A DNA stretch of 64,000 bases, from contig OY992540.1 of the NCBI GenBank assembly GCA_963921195.1, positions 193,720,692 through 193,784,691 of the forward strand, given 5' to 3'. This document shows, one piece after another, positions 19,690 to 39,841 of this stretch (the first letter of the stretch is position 1; each line of letters starts with the position of its first letter). The notes beneath the pieces are model-generated. The model saw only the letters and a program-made list of their open reading frames with translations, did not search any database and was not told where the DNA came from. A program made the translations under genes and the position numbers. Source of the stretch: Pegoplata infirma. Taxonomy: Eukaryota > Arthropoda > Insecta > Diptera > Anthomyiidae.

Positions 19690-20600
19690 TTGGTCTTAAT
19701 TACACAAGTTTACAACGAAAACGCTCACTAAACTTGCTAGACACTCTCAAATTTTTGAGTTATTGTCAAAAAACGTTTTTTTTGGCACTTTGCTCACTAA
19801 ACCTTGTGTAATTCAGAAAATTTTCAACCGATTTTACATTTTTTAACTGTTTTGGATAGAACACGGATAGGGCTTTCCATGTGTGTGAATTGGTCTACAC
19901 ATATAAGAAAGATATCTATTAATTTTTTCTATAATATCTAATCTTTTTGCTATTTTTTTTTTAAATTTTGTGAGTTTATCGATTTTTTTCAGCTATAGTT
20001 CGTTTAACTACCTTTATATTTATAAACGTATTTTTAAAGAAAATTTAATTCTGAATACGATGAGCATTATCCTGAAAAAATCAGATAAGAACTGACGGAG
20101 TTGTGATAATTTTTCTAAAAAAGAAAATTAAGATTTTGCAGGAAATCGCCGTTCAGATTACCCAGGCAAAAAAAAAAATTATCATAAGAGGTCATGTACA
20201 ATATTTTTAAAGGTTTTTGGCGCGCTGAATCCGAATCTGGCCTTTAAATTGCTCTATCGCGTCATTTTTTTGAGATATTCAATATAAATTGATATATCAA
20301 AAACTTAATAAGATAGCGCAATTTCAAGGTCAAATTTGAATTCAGGGGGCCAAAAACCTTTAAAATAATGATACGCGACCTCTCAGTATGTTCGTTTATT
20401 TTTTTATTTTTTTGTCTGGGTTGTCTGAACGGTAATTTCATGCAAATTCTTAATTTTCTTTTTTAGAAAAATTATCACAATTCTGTCAATTGTTATTCGA
20501 TTTTTTCGGCATAGAGCTCATCGTATTCACAATTAAATTTTCTTTAAGGGTGTGTATGAAAGGGTAGCAAAGTACTGTGGCAAATAATATTTTTTCTATG
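19690..20600. repeat. Dispersed repeat copy A, interrupted by a palindrome
   Basis: Segments including AACTGTTTTGGATAGA, GTGTGTGAATTGGTCTACAC and TTTATAAACGTATTTTTA, and after the palindrome AGGGTGTGTATGAAAGGGTAG CAAAGTAC, occur in the same order but inverted at 36190-36560. This marks a shared transposon family whose ends I could not fix. Confidence 0.6.
20037..20544. mobile_element. 508-bp TA-flanked palindromic element
   Basis: The left arm AAGAAAATTTAATTCTGAAT and its inverted copy at the right enclose further pairing (CGATGAGC / GCTCATCG; GGTTTTTGGCGCGCTG / a GGGGGCCAAAAACC partner). TA flanks both ends. The paralog at 36190-36560 reads straight through this point (CGTATTCTTAGGGTGTG on its minus strand), so it is an empty site. 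Non-coding. Confidence 0.75.
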
Positions 20601-20794
20601 GTGAAAAAATTTCATATTTCTGCTGTGTGAAATGATATCTTTTTTGACAATAGTAAAATTTTGAAAATTGTTTAAAAAAGTAAAAAAAAAAATGTTTTAA
20701 ATACGGAATATTTTTAGGAAACCTTGTTCTTTGCTAGTTGCAATTCACTCACCACAGAAACCGATGCAATTAATAAAATAATTTGTTTTATTTT

Positions 20795-21020
20795 ACAAAA
20801 CTGGAAAAGTCTCAGGTTCTGACCCATTTTTCTAAATGTCTTTTCTGTAGGAAAAATGTCTTAAAATGTGATACTTTCTGTAGGAAAAATATGGCAGATT
20901 CTCAGACTTTCCTATAGCAAAAATGCTTCGGAATCCGCACCTTTTATTTTGGGAGAACTTTCTCCGATTCTTATAAATCTTGTCCATAAGTCACTGGTTT
21001 TGGGACATTTTTTATTAAAA
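20795..21020. repeat. Fragment of the TGTCTCAGAATCTGAG minisatellite
   Basis: It contains TTTCTGTAGGAAAAATGTCTT and TTCTCAGACTTTCCTATAGC units as in 16600-17900, four to five copies, probably a truncated piece of the same hAT family. Confidence 0.5.
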
Positions 21021-21639
21021 AAGTTTAAGGGTCTCCATCAAGTATTGTATTTATAAAAAAAATAATAAATTTTTAATAAAAAACTTTTTTATCCTGGACC
21101 ATAGAACAATTTATGTTCTGGACACATAAAAATATAAAAAAAAAAAAAAATTTCATAATCCAAATCTTATCCAAAAAACAGCAGTAAGGCGGACACAGCA
21201 ATCTATTAGCACCACATGTCCTTCTATTCACGCACATCACGGCTGTAAATTAAGAATGATTCTTGGCGGCACACATTGGGTTGAATGAGTGGCAAAGTGG
21301 CGCTTTATTCAGGGAAGCAGTAATTTTAACATATAATATTTTTTGATTGATGAATGCTAAATAATACATTAGAAAGCACCCTTTTAAAGAGAAAACATGT
21401 GTTTTTTATTTTTTTTTTAACCTGTCAGAATTTTTTTTTAGTGTTTCTTGAAAATTGAACTTGATTCACAATTTAAGCTGTAACTTTTAAACCAAAAGCG
21501 ATAATTTAATGAATACAGGTGCAAATTAAAGTATTTTTAATGCGATAATAAAAATTCAAAACAATAAAAAATAAATATGTATTAATACATGCATAAAATT
21601 TGTTTAAAGTCGGATTTTTGTGTTTCACCAAATTTACAT
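21021..21639. other. No gene recognised; shared repeat segment
   Basis: AT-rich. GGCAAAGTGGCGCTTTATTCA near 21300 has an inverted counterpart TGAATAAAGCGCCACTTTTG near 34193, so some of this is repetitive. Nothing coding was supported. Confidence 0.4.
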
Positions 21640-21925
21640 TTTTTTTATTTCGGTATGTAATGTTCAAGTCTGATTTATTACGAAGAAAATAAGAGGTTTT
21701 TTCATAAAATCCATCAAAAATTGCAGAAGTTACTTGCATTTGAACAAAAAAGCATTAATTCACAACACAAATACAACTGTTTTTGTATAAAACTGAAATA
21801 ATGCGTTTTTGTTCAAATGCATGTAACTTCTGCAATTTTTTTTTACAGATTTTATTAAAAATACTCTTATTTTCTACGTAATAAATCAGAATTGAACCTT
21901 ACATACAGAAATAAAATTAAAAAAT
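21640..21925. repeat. Inverted repeat with ~115-bp arms
   Basis: ATTGCAGAAGTTACTTGCAT and TTTGAACAAAAA (left, to about 21757) pair with TGTTCAAATGCATGTAACTT and CTGCAATTTTT (right). Pairing extends outward through ACGAAGAAAATAAGAG / CTCTTATTTTCTACGT. Probably a foldback element. Confidence 0.65.
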
Positions 21926-22154
21926 TTTGTAACTAAAATTCACAAGGAAATTAGGTGGGTTCACTTTGCGGACTTTCCTTGTAAATCACAGGAAACCCCA
22001 ACTATAGAATTCAATTCTGATGGCAGAATCGATTTCAGAAGGTCAAAATACATAAGAAATAGTGGGTCCAGTTTCTGGGTCAGAAACTTTTTTGTTTTTT
22101 TGTGATGCAGTGTTATTGAAGCCACCATATTTTTTCATAAAATCTTAAATAAAA

Positions 22155-31951
<9,797 letters not shown>

Positions 31952-32029
31952 AAAAATAACGGCATTAAACGCGGACGTTTTTTTTCTTTTAAATTAAAGC
32001 TTATACTATATGCTTTACTAGCGTTGGAC
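31952..32029. other. Short AT-rich spacer
   Basis: Flank of DINE-1 copy 4. Nothing recognised. Confidence 0.4.
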
Positions 32030-32092
32030 AGAATTGAATGGAATAGATAGGTTATGGCCCTATGCTCCTTATAGGAATGACAGGAATTTATT
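32030..32092 (+). mobile_element. Retroposon 3' tail-like fragment
   Basis: GGCCCTATGCTCCTTATAGG followed by AATGACAGGAATTTATTATTATTA resembles the end of a 5'-truncated LINE or SINE with a (TTA)n tail. The word CCCTATGCTCC also heads the small insert at 50106-50155. Confidence 0.4.
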
Positions 32093-32199
32093 ATTATTAA
32101 CTCCTTTGGAATCAGAATTTAAAAAAAAATCTTTTGGGAATTTTTTTTTCGCAAGACGATCCTACATTCCAAATTTCATGTTTCCTGTACCATTATTTC

Positions 32200-33600
32200 A
32201 GATGATATGAAAAGTACCAAAGTGCTCGTTTTTACTCCGTTAAAATCGAAATTTCGAAAAAAGTACTTTTTGCAGATTTATTTTCTGTTGTTGGATCCTG
32301 CATTCCAAATTTTAAGTTTTTATGATCTCTATTTAAGAATATATAAACAGTAAAAAAAAAATAATTTTTTTTGTGATTTTTTCCCGTTAGAGGATTCTAC
32401 ATTCCAAATTTCAAGTTAATAGGATCATTATTTAAGAATATATAATTATATTTTTTAATTAATTTCCTTAGGAATCAGACAATCTTACATTTCAAATTTC
32501 CATCATAATTATTTCAGAAAATATAAAAGGTACCATAGTACTTATTCCGAATTTCAAGTCCGCATTTCGTTCCCTGTTTTACTCCATTTGATTCCCTGTT
32601 CCATTCCGATTAGTCCTATGTGGCTTTCATTCCGTTCCGAATGTGCGCTTACATGCGCTAAAAAACAAAAAATTCTTTGCCTTCTTTAGAAATCTTTTTT
32701 CGCTAAATGACCCTGCATTCTAAATTTAAAGTTTCCAGGACCATTATTGCAGTAATTATAATAAGTACTAAAATAAACTTTTTTACCCCCCTTAGAATCG
32801 GAATTTCGAAAAAGTACTTTTCCCGAATTTTCCCGTTGTTGGAACTAACATTTTAATATTTTTTTGTAGGACCTTAATTTCAAAAAAATTAGAAAGTACC
32901 AAGGTACATTTTTACCACTTTTTACCCTTAGGAGTCCGAATTTCCAGAAAGTACTTTTTTTGGGAATGTTTTTCCGTTAGAGGATCCTACATTCCAATTT
33001 TCAAATTAATAGGATTTTTTTCAGACTAAATAAAAAGTACCAAAGTACCCGCTTTTTACCCCCCTTTTTCAGAATTTTTTTCATTGTTGGAAACAACATT
33101 GCAAATTTCAATTTTTTTAGGACTTTAATTTAAAAAAATATAAAAAGTACCAAAGTACAATTTTTTACCCCTTTTTACCCTTAGGAAGCCGAATTTCCAG
33201 AAAGTACTTTTTTTGGGAATGTTTCTCCGTTAAAGGATCCTAAATTCCAATTTTGCGAATTAATAGGATTTTTTTTCAGAAAAAATAAAAAGTACTCGCT
33301 TTTTTACCCCCCTTAGAATCGGAATTTCGAAAAACGACGTTTTCAGAATTTTTTCCGTTGTTGGAACCACCATTGCAAATTTTAATATTTTCGTAGGACC
33401 TTAATTTCAAAAATATAAAAAGTACCAAAGTACCATTTTTTACCCTTAGGAATCCAAATTTCCAGAAAGTACTTTTTTTGGGAATGTTTTTCCGTTAGAG
33501 GAACCAACATTTCATATTTTAAATTAATTGGATTTTTTTCAGAAAAAATAAAAAGTACCAAAGTACTCGCTTTTTCCCCTTTTTCAACCCTTCGTTTTTA
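32200..33600 (+). repeat. Diverged ~130-bp tandem array (AAAAGTACCAAAGTAC units)
   Basis: AAAAGTACCAAAGTAC-type words recur near 32210, 32528, 32892, 33030, 33144, 33287, 33417 and 33552, spaced 114 to 143 bases in the later part. Each is followed by TTTTTACCCCCCTTAGAATC and AATTTCGAAAAAGTAC-like stretches and a TCCGTTGTTGGAACCAACAT-like segment. Copies are most regular at the right-hand end. Confidence 0.7.
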
Positions 33601-33719
33601 CCCCTTCAAATCAACATTTCCAAAAACCCAGCCTTAGCGGATATGTATTACGGGAGGTGAAACTACAATCCAAATTTCAAGACTTTGGCTTCAGTGGTTT
33701 GGGCTGTGGGATGATGCGT

Positions 33720-33782
33720 GATTAGTATGTCAGTCAGTCAGTCATCAGTCAGTCACGTAACTACTTTATATATATAGATTAT
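33720..33782 (+). repeat. (CAGT)n tract with TATATATATAGATT tail
   Basis: About eight GTCA units with one slip (CATCAGTCAGTC), then ACTACTTTATATATATAGATT. This may be the 3' end of an element whose body is the preceding tandem array. The family is not identified. Confidence 0.5.
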
Positions 33783-34369
33783 CACAATGTATAAGCAATA
33801 ACAACCTCTTACATTTTTTTTATATTCCATCAAGTATTAAAAATACTCCAATTTTGGAACATTTTACAAAAAAACAACAAAAATATTTTTACAACAATTT
33901 TCAAAAAACAAAAAACAGAAATGTATTTGAAAATGCCTGAAGTTGATGGTTCCATAATAAAAAAATTACCTTTGAATGAATAAATACCAAAAAAAAAAAT
34001 TCTAGAAATAAGTTGATTTTCAATTTTTAGCACAATATTCAAAAACACAAAAATTTATTTGATTTTGACGGCGGCTTGCAAGAAAAGTAAACAACTCAGA
34101 ATAATAGTTGTGACAGATTTTTTAGTGTAATTTTATATACTTTAACCCTAAATTAATAATTTTTGTAAAAAAAAAAATTTCAGTTTTGAATAAAGCGCCA
34201 CTTTTGATCCATTTTAACCCAAAGTGCGACATATGCATGCATTTCCTTAAAAATTTTGTCTCTTTGCCATCGCCTCTTTTCAATCCCGATAATAAATGAT
34301 CAAAACGATGTAGATAAAAGCTCTTATAATTTTTATTAAAAATATTTTCAACATTTAAATTGTTTTTTT
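33783..34369. other. No gene recognised
   Basis: AT-rich, with a short segment shared (inverted) with 21300. The short open frames are Phe/Lys/Ile-rich and not convincing. Confidence 0.4.
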
Positions 34370-34981
34370 ATACCCTCCACTTAGTGATAGAGGGTATATA
34401 TAAGTTTGGCATTCCGTTTGTAACTCATCGAAATATTGGTCTGGGACCCCATAAAGTATATATATTCGTGATGCCCGATCGATTTTAAGACATTCTAGCG
34501 ATGTCCGTCTGTCTGTCTGTGGAAAATGCTATCACGGACAAAATATAGAACAGAGATAACTGAAACTTAACATATTTATTGGCAGTTCTCCCGAGAAGTT
34601 TGGTATTGCATTTGAGCGATATCGGTTCAGCGGTTCAAAAGTTATGAACGAAAATGTAAGCATACCTCAAAAATTTCAGTACATTCAACATAACCTAAAA
34701 ATACAAAATGCTTTAATTCGGCTTCTGGTTGACATATGTGAACATAATTGAACACCAAATGGTATTTAAACAAGTACGAACATATTTTTTGACAAATAAA
34801 GAAAAAAATCGCGGATTTTTTTTTTTTACCAAAATTTTTTTTCGCGGAAATTTTTTTTTTCAAAAAAAAATTTTTTTTTTCAAAAGTAATTTCTTTTTAA
34901 ATAAAGTTTTTTGCAATAATCTTTTTGAAATTGTGGAGGGTATCACTGCATTCGGCAAGGCCGAATTTAACTTTTTACTTG
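34370..34981 (+). mobile_element. DINE-1-like element, copy 5
   Basis: It runs from ATACCCTCCACTTAGTGATAG to the 3' hairpin TTCGGCAAGGCCGAA and TTTTTACTTG. Core GACCCCATAAAGTATATATA and a five-unit GTCY tract (34502-34522). Intact and 612 bp long, a near twin of copy 3. Confidence 0.9.
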
Positions 34982-35360
34982 TTATTTTTATAATTTTTTT
35001 TTTTTCAAATTTCAAAAATTAAATTGTTTTGTTTTTTGAAATTGTTTATTTTTGTTTTTATATTTTTTTAAATTTCAAACATTTCTTATCTTATGTCAAA
35101 ATTTCTACTAGCCCAATGGGCTAGTGAAATTATATTCACCTCAATAGTGTCAAAAATTTTCCGACAAGCATACTTTGCCAGGGGTAACTCATGAATAGTA
35201 GTGTCAGTAATAACGAAGTCGTTATTAATAGATGGCAATCTTTTTTTGGAAAGTATTTGGGAACGATTTGGGAATAACGAAAAATAAATATTAAAAAATT
35301 TTAAAATTATGAATGAAAATTATTGTTGTGTCACTTGAAAATAAAAAAATACATAATAAA
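34982..35360. other. No gene recognised
   Basis: AT-rich spacer with poly-T runs. Confidence 0.4.
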
Positions 35361-36033
35361 CAAGTGAGAGTGTTAAATTCGGCTGTGCCGAATCTATTAT
35401 ACCCTCCAACATGTAAAAAAATTAAAAAAAAATTTTGACAGGGGCGTTTTTTTAAGGGGGGCAAGGTAGGGGGAGGGGTCGGTGAGCTGGGGTGACTCCT
35501 TGGCCCTCACGGTATATGTTTAAAAGTTAATTTTTGTCTGTTTTGTGCACTTAAGTATTATAGTTTTATAATTATTTAAGTTATTTTTTATCCACGCCCT
35601 AAAAGAGGGGCGGGCAAAAAATGAGACATTTTTAATCCCCTGGGTCAAAGCTCAGGACTATAAACTTCTACGAACATAAAAATGTCTCATTTGGTTCACA
35701 AAAATACAAAAAAACGTCAAAAAAGATAGCATTTTTAAGAGGTTGGTTTAGTTCTTCAAGGGGGAACTTTTTTCCCCCTGGTCCGATTTGGCCCATTTCC
35801 GAACTTAACCTGCCTAGGACCATTAGACATATTTATGCCAAACTTGAGGGGTCTAGCTCTTTTATTTTGGACTGCATCGTGTTAACTACAGACGGACGGA
35901 CATCGCTAAAATGTCTTAGAATCGATTACTGATCAATAATATATATACTTTATGGGGTCCCCGACCGATATTTCGATGCGTTACACACGGAATGACAAAG
36001 TGAGTATACCCCCATACTGTAGTTGGAGGGTAT
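35361..36033 (-). mobile_element. DINE-1-like element, copy 6
   Basis: Minus strand from ATACCCTCCAACTACAGTATG to TTTAACACTCTCACTTG, with hairpin TTCGGCACAGCCGAA. The GTCY tract is very short (about three to four units near 35890), the shortest intact one here. A GCCCGCCCCTCTTTTAGGGC-type segment in the interior matches copies 1 and 9. Confidence 0.88.
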
Positions 36034-36189
36034 AAAAAAAGAAATGAATATAAATAAATCAAAACAACCAGCAAAATTTAATGAAAAATAAAAGGTAAAC
36101 AAAATTTCCAGCTTTCCCAGATACCATTTGTAAAACTAACACCACCTTTAAACGTCAAAAAGAATTGACTCTTGCATAGTCTTTATATA

Positions 36190-36560
36190 TTTAAGTTTTT
36201 GTACTTTGCTACCGTTTCACACACACCCTAAGAATACGTTTATAAATATAAAAATTGTTGAACGAACTATAGCAGAAAAAATCGATAAACTCAAAAATTT
36301 AAAAAAATAACAAAAAAAGTATATATTGTTGAAATAATCAATACATATCTTTCTTATATGTATGGACCAATTCACACACATAAAAAGCCCTATCCTTTTC
36401 TTATGCAAAACAGTTAAAATATTGAAAATCGGATGAAAACTTTTTAAGTTACACGTGGTTTAGTGAGAAAAGTAAAAAAAAAACGTTTTTTGACAATAAC
36501 TTTAAAATTTGAGGGTGTCTGGCAAGTTTAATGGGCATTATTGTGATCTTTTCGGCGAGA
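36190..36560. repeat. Dispersed repeat copy B (empty-site reference for 20037-20544)
   Basis: The inverse of 19690-20040 joined directly to the sequence after 20546. GTACTTTGCTACCGTTTCAC at the left corresponds to the far end of copy A, and TAAGAATACG bridges the site where copy A carries its palindrome. Confidence 0.65.
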
Positions 36561-37049
36561 CCTACAACCTTAACTACCTCATTTCAAAAGTATATTCGAT
36601 TTTGTGTTTTTTGTAGCACAGTGTTATTTTTAAAATCTGAAAAAAAAAAATATTTTTTCCTAAATCTCTTTTTCCAATTTTTAACCAATTTCCGGCACGT
36701 GTTTTCCTTATCCGATTTCCTCCAAATTTAGAATTTTTAGGTGGTGCTGGAGAGAAGCAATTTGAATATTCTTTTCCAAGTCGACCTATTGAACAATTAA
36801 AGTTAAACGATTTTTATCTAAGTTGTTTTTTAAACCCAAATAAATATTTTCTACATATGCAATTGTTACTTATTAACACTTAACAATATTCTTATCATCT
36901 GAAATGAGTGATTGATGTAATGGCTTTGTTAAATTACCCCACTACCTGCAAGATATTTACTTTATCTTTTACTTAACTTTTTGTGGCAAAATTTTTTGCA
37001 ATGTGTAAATACAATTTAATTTTAAATACAATTAATAAATATTGTTATA
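36561..37049. other. No gene recognised
   Basis: AT-rich. GTAGCACAGTGTTATTTT resembles GATGCAGTGTTATTGAAG near 22110, so it is probably repetitive. Confidence 0.35.
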
Positions 37050-37420
37050 CTAAGAAAATGGCAAGTGAAAATGTTGCATTCGGCTGTGACGAATCTCAAG
37101 TACCCTCCGTTTCGGGTGATAAAATTACCTATTCTTATTTATCAGATCCGCCACCAACACAATGACATTTTTTGGTTCATCACGGAATTACCAAAGAGCC
37201 AAAAAAACATTAAGTTTATGTAGTTTTGTACAAGCAGTGGTATGTGGGAACTTCCCTCCATTTTACCGATTTGGTCCCTTTACGAACCAATGACTTAAAG
37301 ACGATTGGCCATTCTAGATCCTCCTTTTGCAGGTAACCAACCATATACTTTATACTTTCATTATTTTACACATGGAATGATAAACTTAATATACACCTGT
37401 ATTTTAATGCAGGGTATTTA
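37050..37420 (-). mobile_element. Decayed DINE-1-like element
   Basis: GGCAAGTGAAAATGTTGCATTCGG CTGTGACGAATC and AAGTACCCTCC form a damaged 3' end. ACACATGGAATGATAAACTT, AATATACACC and GCAGGGTATTT form a damaged 5' end. The GTCY tract is lost. An old copy. Confidence 0.6.
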
Positions 37421-37834
37421 ATTGAACCCATTAGTATTATAATAATGATAAGAGTTGATTAATAAATATGTTAAGAAAAATTAATTTCAATATTTTTTTA
37501 TAACTTTTTATCATAAAGTCTAAGGCTAGATAACACTGTTCAACAAAATTTAAGGTGACTGAATGTATTTTTAATGAAAAAAAAGTATATATACACAGAA
37601 AAAATATGGAGGAAACAAATTTGAGTAATCACTTGATTAAATTTAAAAAGAAAAATTGAGTAATTTTTTAATTGACGCAATTAAAAATTTACTTAAAAAT
37701 TTTAAAAACAATTTAAGTAAATAATTTAATAAAAATTTAATAGTTTTTTTTTTAATTTTTTAAACTCTCATAGTTTTTTAATTTCTCGTTTAGTTTATAG
37801 TTTTTTGTGTATGTATATGAAAGTTTGTAATCGT

Positions 37835-38441
37835 CCCAGCAAAAATTGGCATTACTAGTAATGGGTTTTGTAATCCGAAACAGATGTTAATAAGTAGTTA
37901 CTTATAGAATGAAACACTAATTATTTTAACAAGGGCGTGAGACAAAAATAACTAGTGAAGAGTATGGAGATAAATAAGTAGTTACTGCCTCGGATTACAA
38001 ATAAGGAGTAAAAACCCATTACCAATAAGAAGTAAAATAATTAGTTAATTAAAACTTTTAGGCCCTTATTCATATTGAAATTAACAAACTTATAACAGGT
38101 TTATAAAACGAATTTTGTATGGAAATCTGTTTTATAAACCTGTTATAAAGTGCTCAAATTTGAATATGAATAAGGGGCTTAAAATTTAACTTGTTTTTAC
38201 TAAAACTTAAAAATTCCGTAATTTTTATTAAGTTTTTAAGTATTTTTTAAGTTAATTGTATTGTAAAGGTTAAAACTGCAAGTGCACGAAGATATTATTA
38301 CTTAGAGGTGCTTTTATAACATATTACTGAGAAGTAGTTACTTTTGGGCTTAAAATAATGTTAATGGTAATGTGTACTCATTATTAATAATGTACTCGGT
38401 AATGATTACTTTTCACAACTCATTACCATGTTTTTGCTGGG
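37835..38441. mobile_element. DNA element with CCCAGCAAAAA ends
   Basis: The left end CCCAGCAAAAATTGGCATTA and the inverted right end CCCAGCAAAAACATGGTAAT pair. The dinucleotide GT flanks both sides (37833-37834 and 38442-38443). The paralog at 46231-46240 reads AATCATCTTT without it, confirming an insertion with a 2-bp duplication. The interior is rich in TAGTTACTTAT and CTCATTACC words. The superfamily is not assigned. Confidence 0.7.
38061..38178. mobile_element. 118-bp PIF/Harbinger-type MITE
   Basis: GGCCCTTATTCATATTGAAA at the left and its inverse (TTTGAATATGAATAAGGGGC) at the right are flanked by TTA on both sides (38058-38060 and 38179-38181). A 3-bp TTA duplication with GG-starting ends is the Harbinger signature. 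Almost the whole unit is a hairpin (AAACCTGTTATAA / TTATAACAGGTTT). Confidence 0.75.
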
Positions 38442-38737
38442 GTCTTTATAAAATTTTCCTATGTTTTTGAGACATAAATATGTTTGGTAAAGTTTGAAAA
38501 AACAAGTTTTATGTTTTTTTTGTAAAAAAAATTAAAACTTTTTTAAACTTTTAAAAAAAATAATTAGATACATTTTGAGTAAATTTTTAATAGTGTCAAT
38601 TAAAAATTTACTCAAATTTTTATTCAAACATTTAATAAATTTTTATTAAAAATTTACTCAATACTATTAAATCGTTTACTGGTGCAAAATTGAGTAATTT
38701 TTTACTCAATAGTATTAAAAATTTACTCAAACTTTTT

Positions 38738-39316
38738 ATACCCTCCAACTACAGTATGGGGGTATACTCACTTTGTCATTCCGTGTGTAACGCATCAAAA
38801 TATCGGTCTAGGACCCCATAAAGTATATATATTTATGATCAGTGATCGATTCTAAGACATTCTAGCGATGTCCGTCCGTCCGTCCGTCCGTCCGTCCGTC
38901 CGTCTGTCCGTCCGTCTGTCCGTCCGTCTGTCCGTCTGTCCGTCTGTAGTTAACACGATGCAGTCCAAAATAAAAGAGATAGACTCCCGACATTTGGCAC
39001 AAATATGTCTTATATTAATAGGCAGGTTAAGTTCGTAAATGAGCAAAATCGGACCAGGGGGAAAAAAGTTCCCCCTTGAAGAACTAAACCAACCTCTGAA
39101 AAAATACATTTTTTTTACATGTTTTTTTGTATTTTTGTTAAATAAATGAAACATTTGTTATATTTATCGGGATGGGAAGGTGCTGTCAACATCCCCCACT
39201 GACCCCCATCACCCCCCCCCCCCCCCCAAAAAAAAACAAACGCCCCTGACAATTTTTTTTTTACATTTTGGAGGGTATAAAAGATTCGGCTCAGCCGAAT
39301 TTAACACTCTCACTTG
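38738..39316 (+). mobile_element. DINE-1-like element, copy 7 (long GTCY tract)
   Basis: It runs from ATACCCTCCAACTACAG to hairpin TTCGGCTCAGCCGAA and ACTCTCACTTG. The GTCC/GTCT tract at 38870-38948 has about 19 to 20 units, the longest after copy 4. It is inserted in a T run; the empty site is preserved in the paralog near 46570-46580 (ACTCAAATTTTATTTTTT). Confidence 0.9.
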
Positions 39317-39343
39317 TTTTATTTTTTCTGTAAAAGTTTAAAG

Positions 39344-39790
39344 TAGAGATGGGCGCTTGAGTGGATTTTGACTCACACTCACTCACGCTCACGCAAAAAA
39401 TAATCGAATCACTCACACTCACTCACATTCACGTGAGTAATAAAGAACTTACTCACGCTCACGCGTGACTCACGCCAGATTCAATCACGCTCACGCGTGA
39501 GTCACGCAAAATCTACTCACGCAATAAAATTTTCTTACCAAAAAGAAGAAAAAAATCCAAAAAAGAATTTTTTACAAAAAATTAAAAAAAAATTGGGCAA
39601 ATCCAAAAATCTAATCACGCAAACTCACGCAAAAAATAAATGACTCACTCACTAATCACTCACTCAGATTTTTTTTCAACTCACACTCACTCACAATCAC
39701 GTGATTGAAATAAAAATCACTCACACTCACGCGTGATTCACGCGTGATTAACGTGAATCACGCAAATCACGTGACCAGCGCCCATCTCTA
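39344..39790. mobile_element. hAT MITE (TAGAGATGGGCGCT family), intact
   Basis: TAGAGATGGGCGCTTGAGT and the inverted right end TAGAGATGGGCGCTGGTCAC share 14 terminal bases. A perfect 8-bp duplication GTTTAAAG lies at 39336-39343 and 39791-39798. Most of the 447 bp is made of ACTCAC and CTCACGCGTGA words in both orientations. No coding capacity. A truncated relative is at 2032. Confidence 0.92.
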
Positions 39791-39841
39791 GTTTAAAGTA
39801 TGCACAAAATATGCATTTGAATTAAAATCACATCCCTACTT

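Larger units (their letters stand above)
37594..39330. mobile_element. TA-flanked MITE (CACAGAAAAAAT ends) with three nested insertions
   Basis: It starts CACAGAAAAAATATGG after TA and ends ATTTTTTCTG before TA. The interior repeats AAAATTTACTCAA / TTGAGTAAATTTTT words. Its paralog at 46185-46589 lacks both the 37835-38441 element and DINE-1 copy 7, and shows the two empty sites. Confidence 0.65.
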
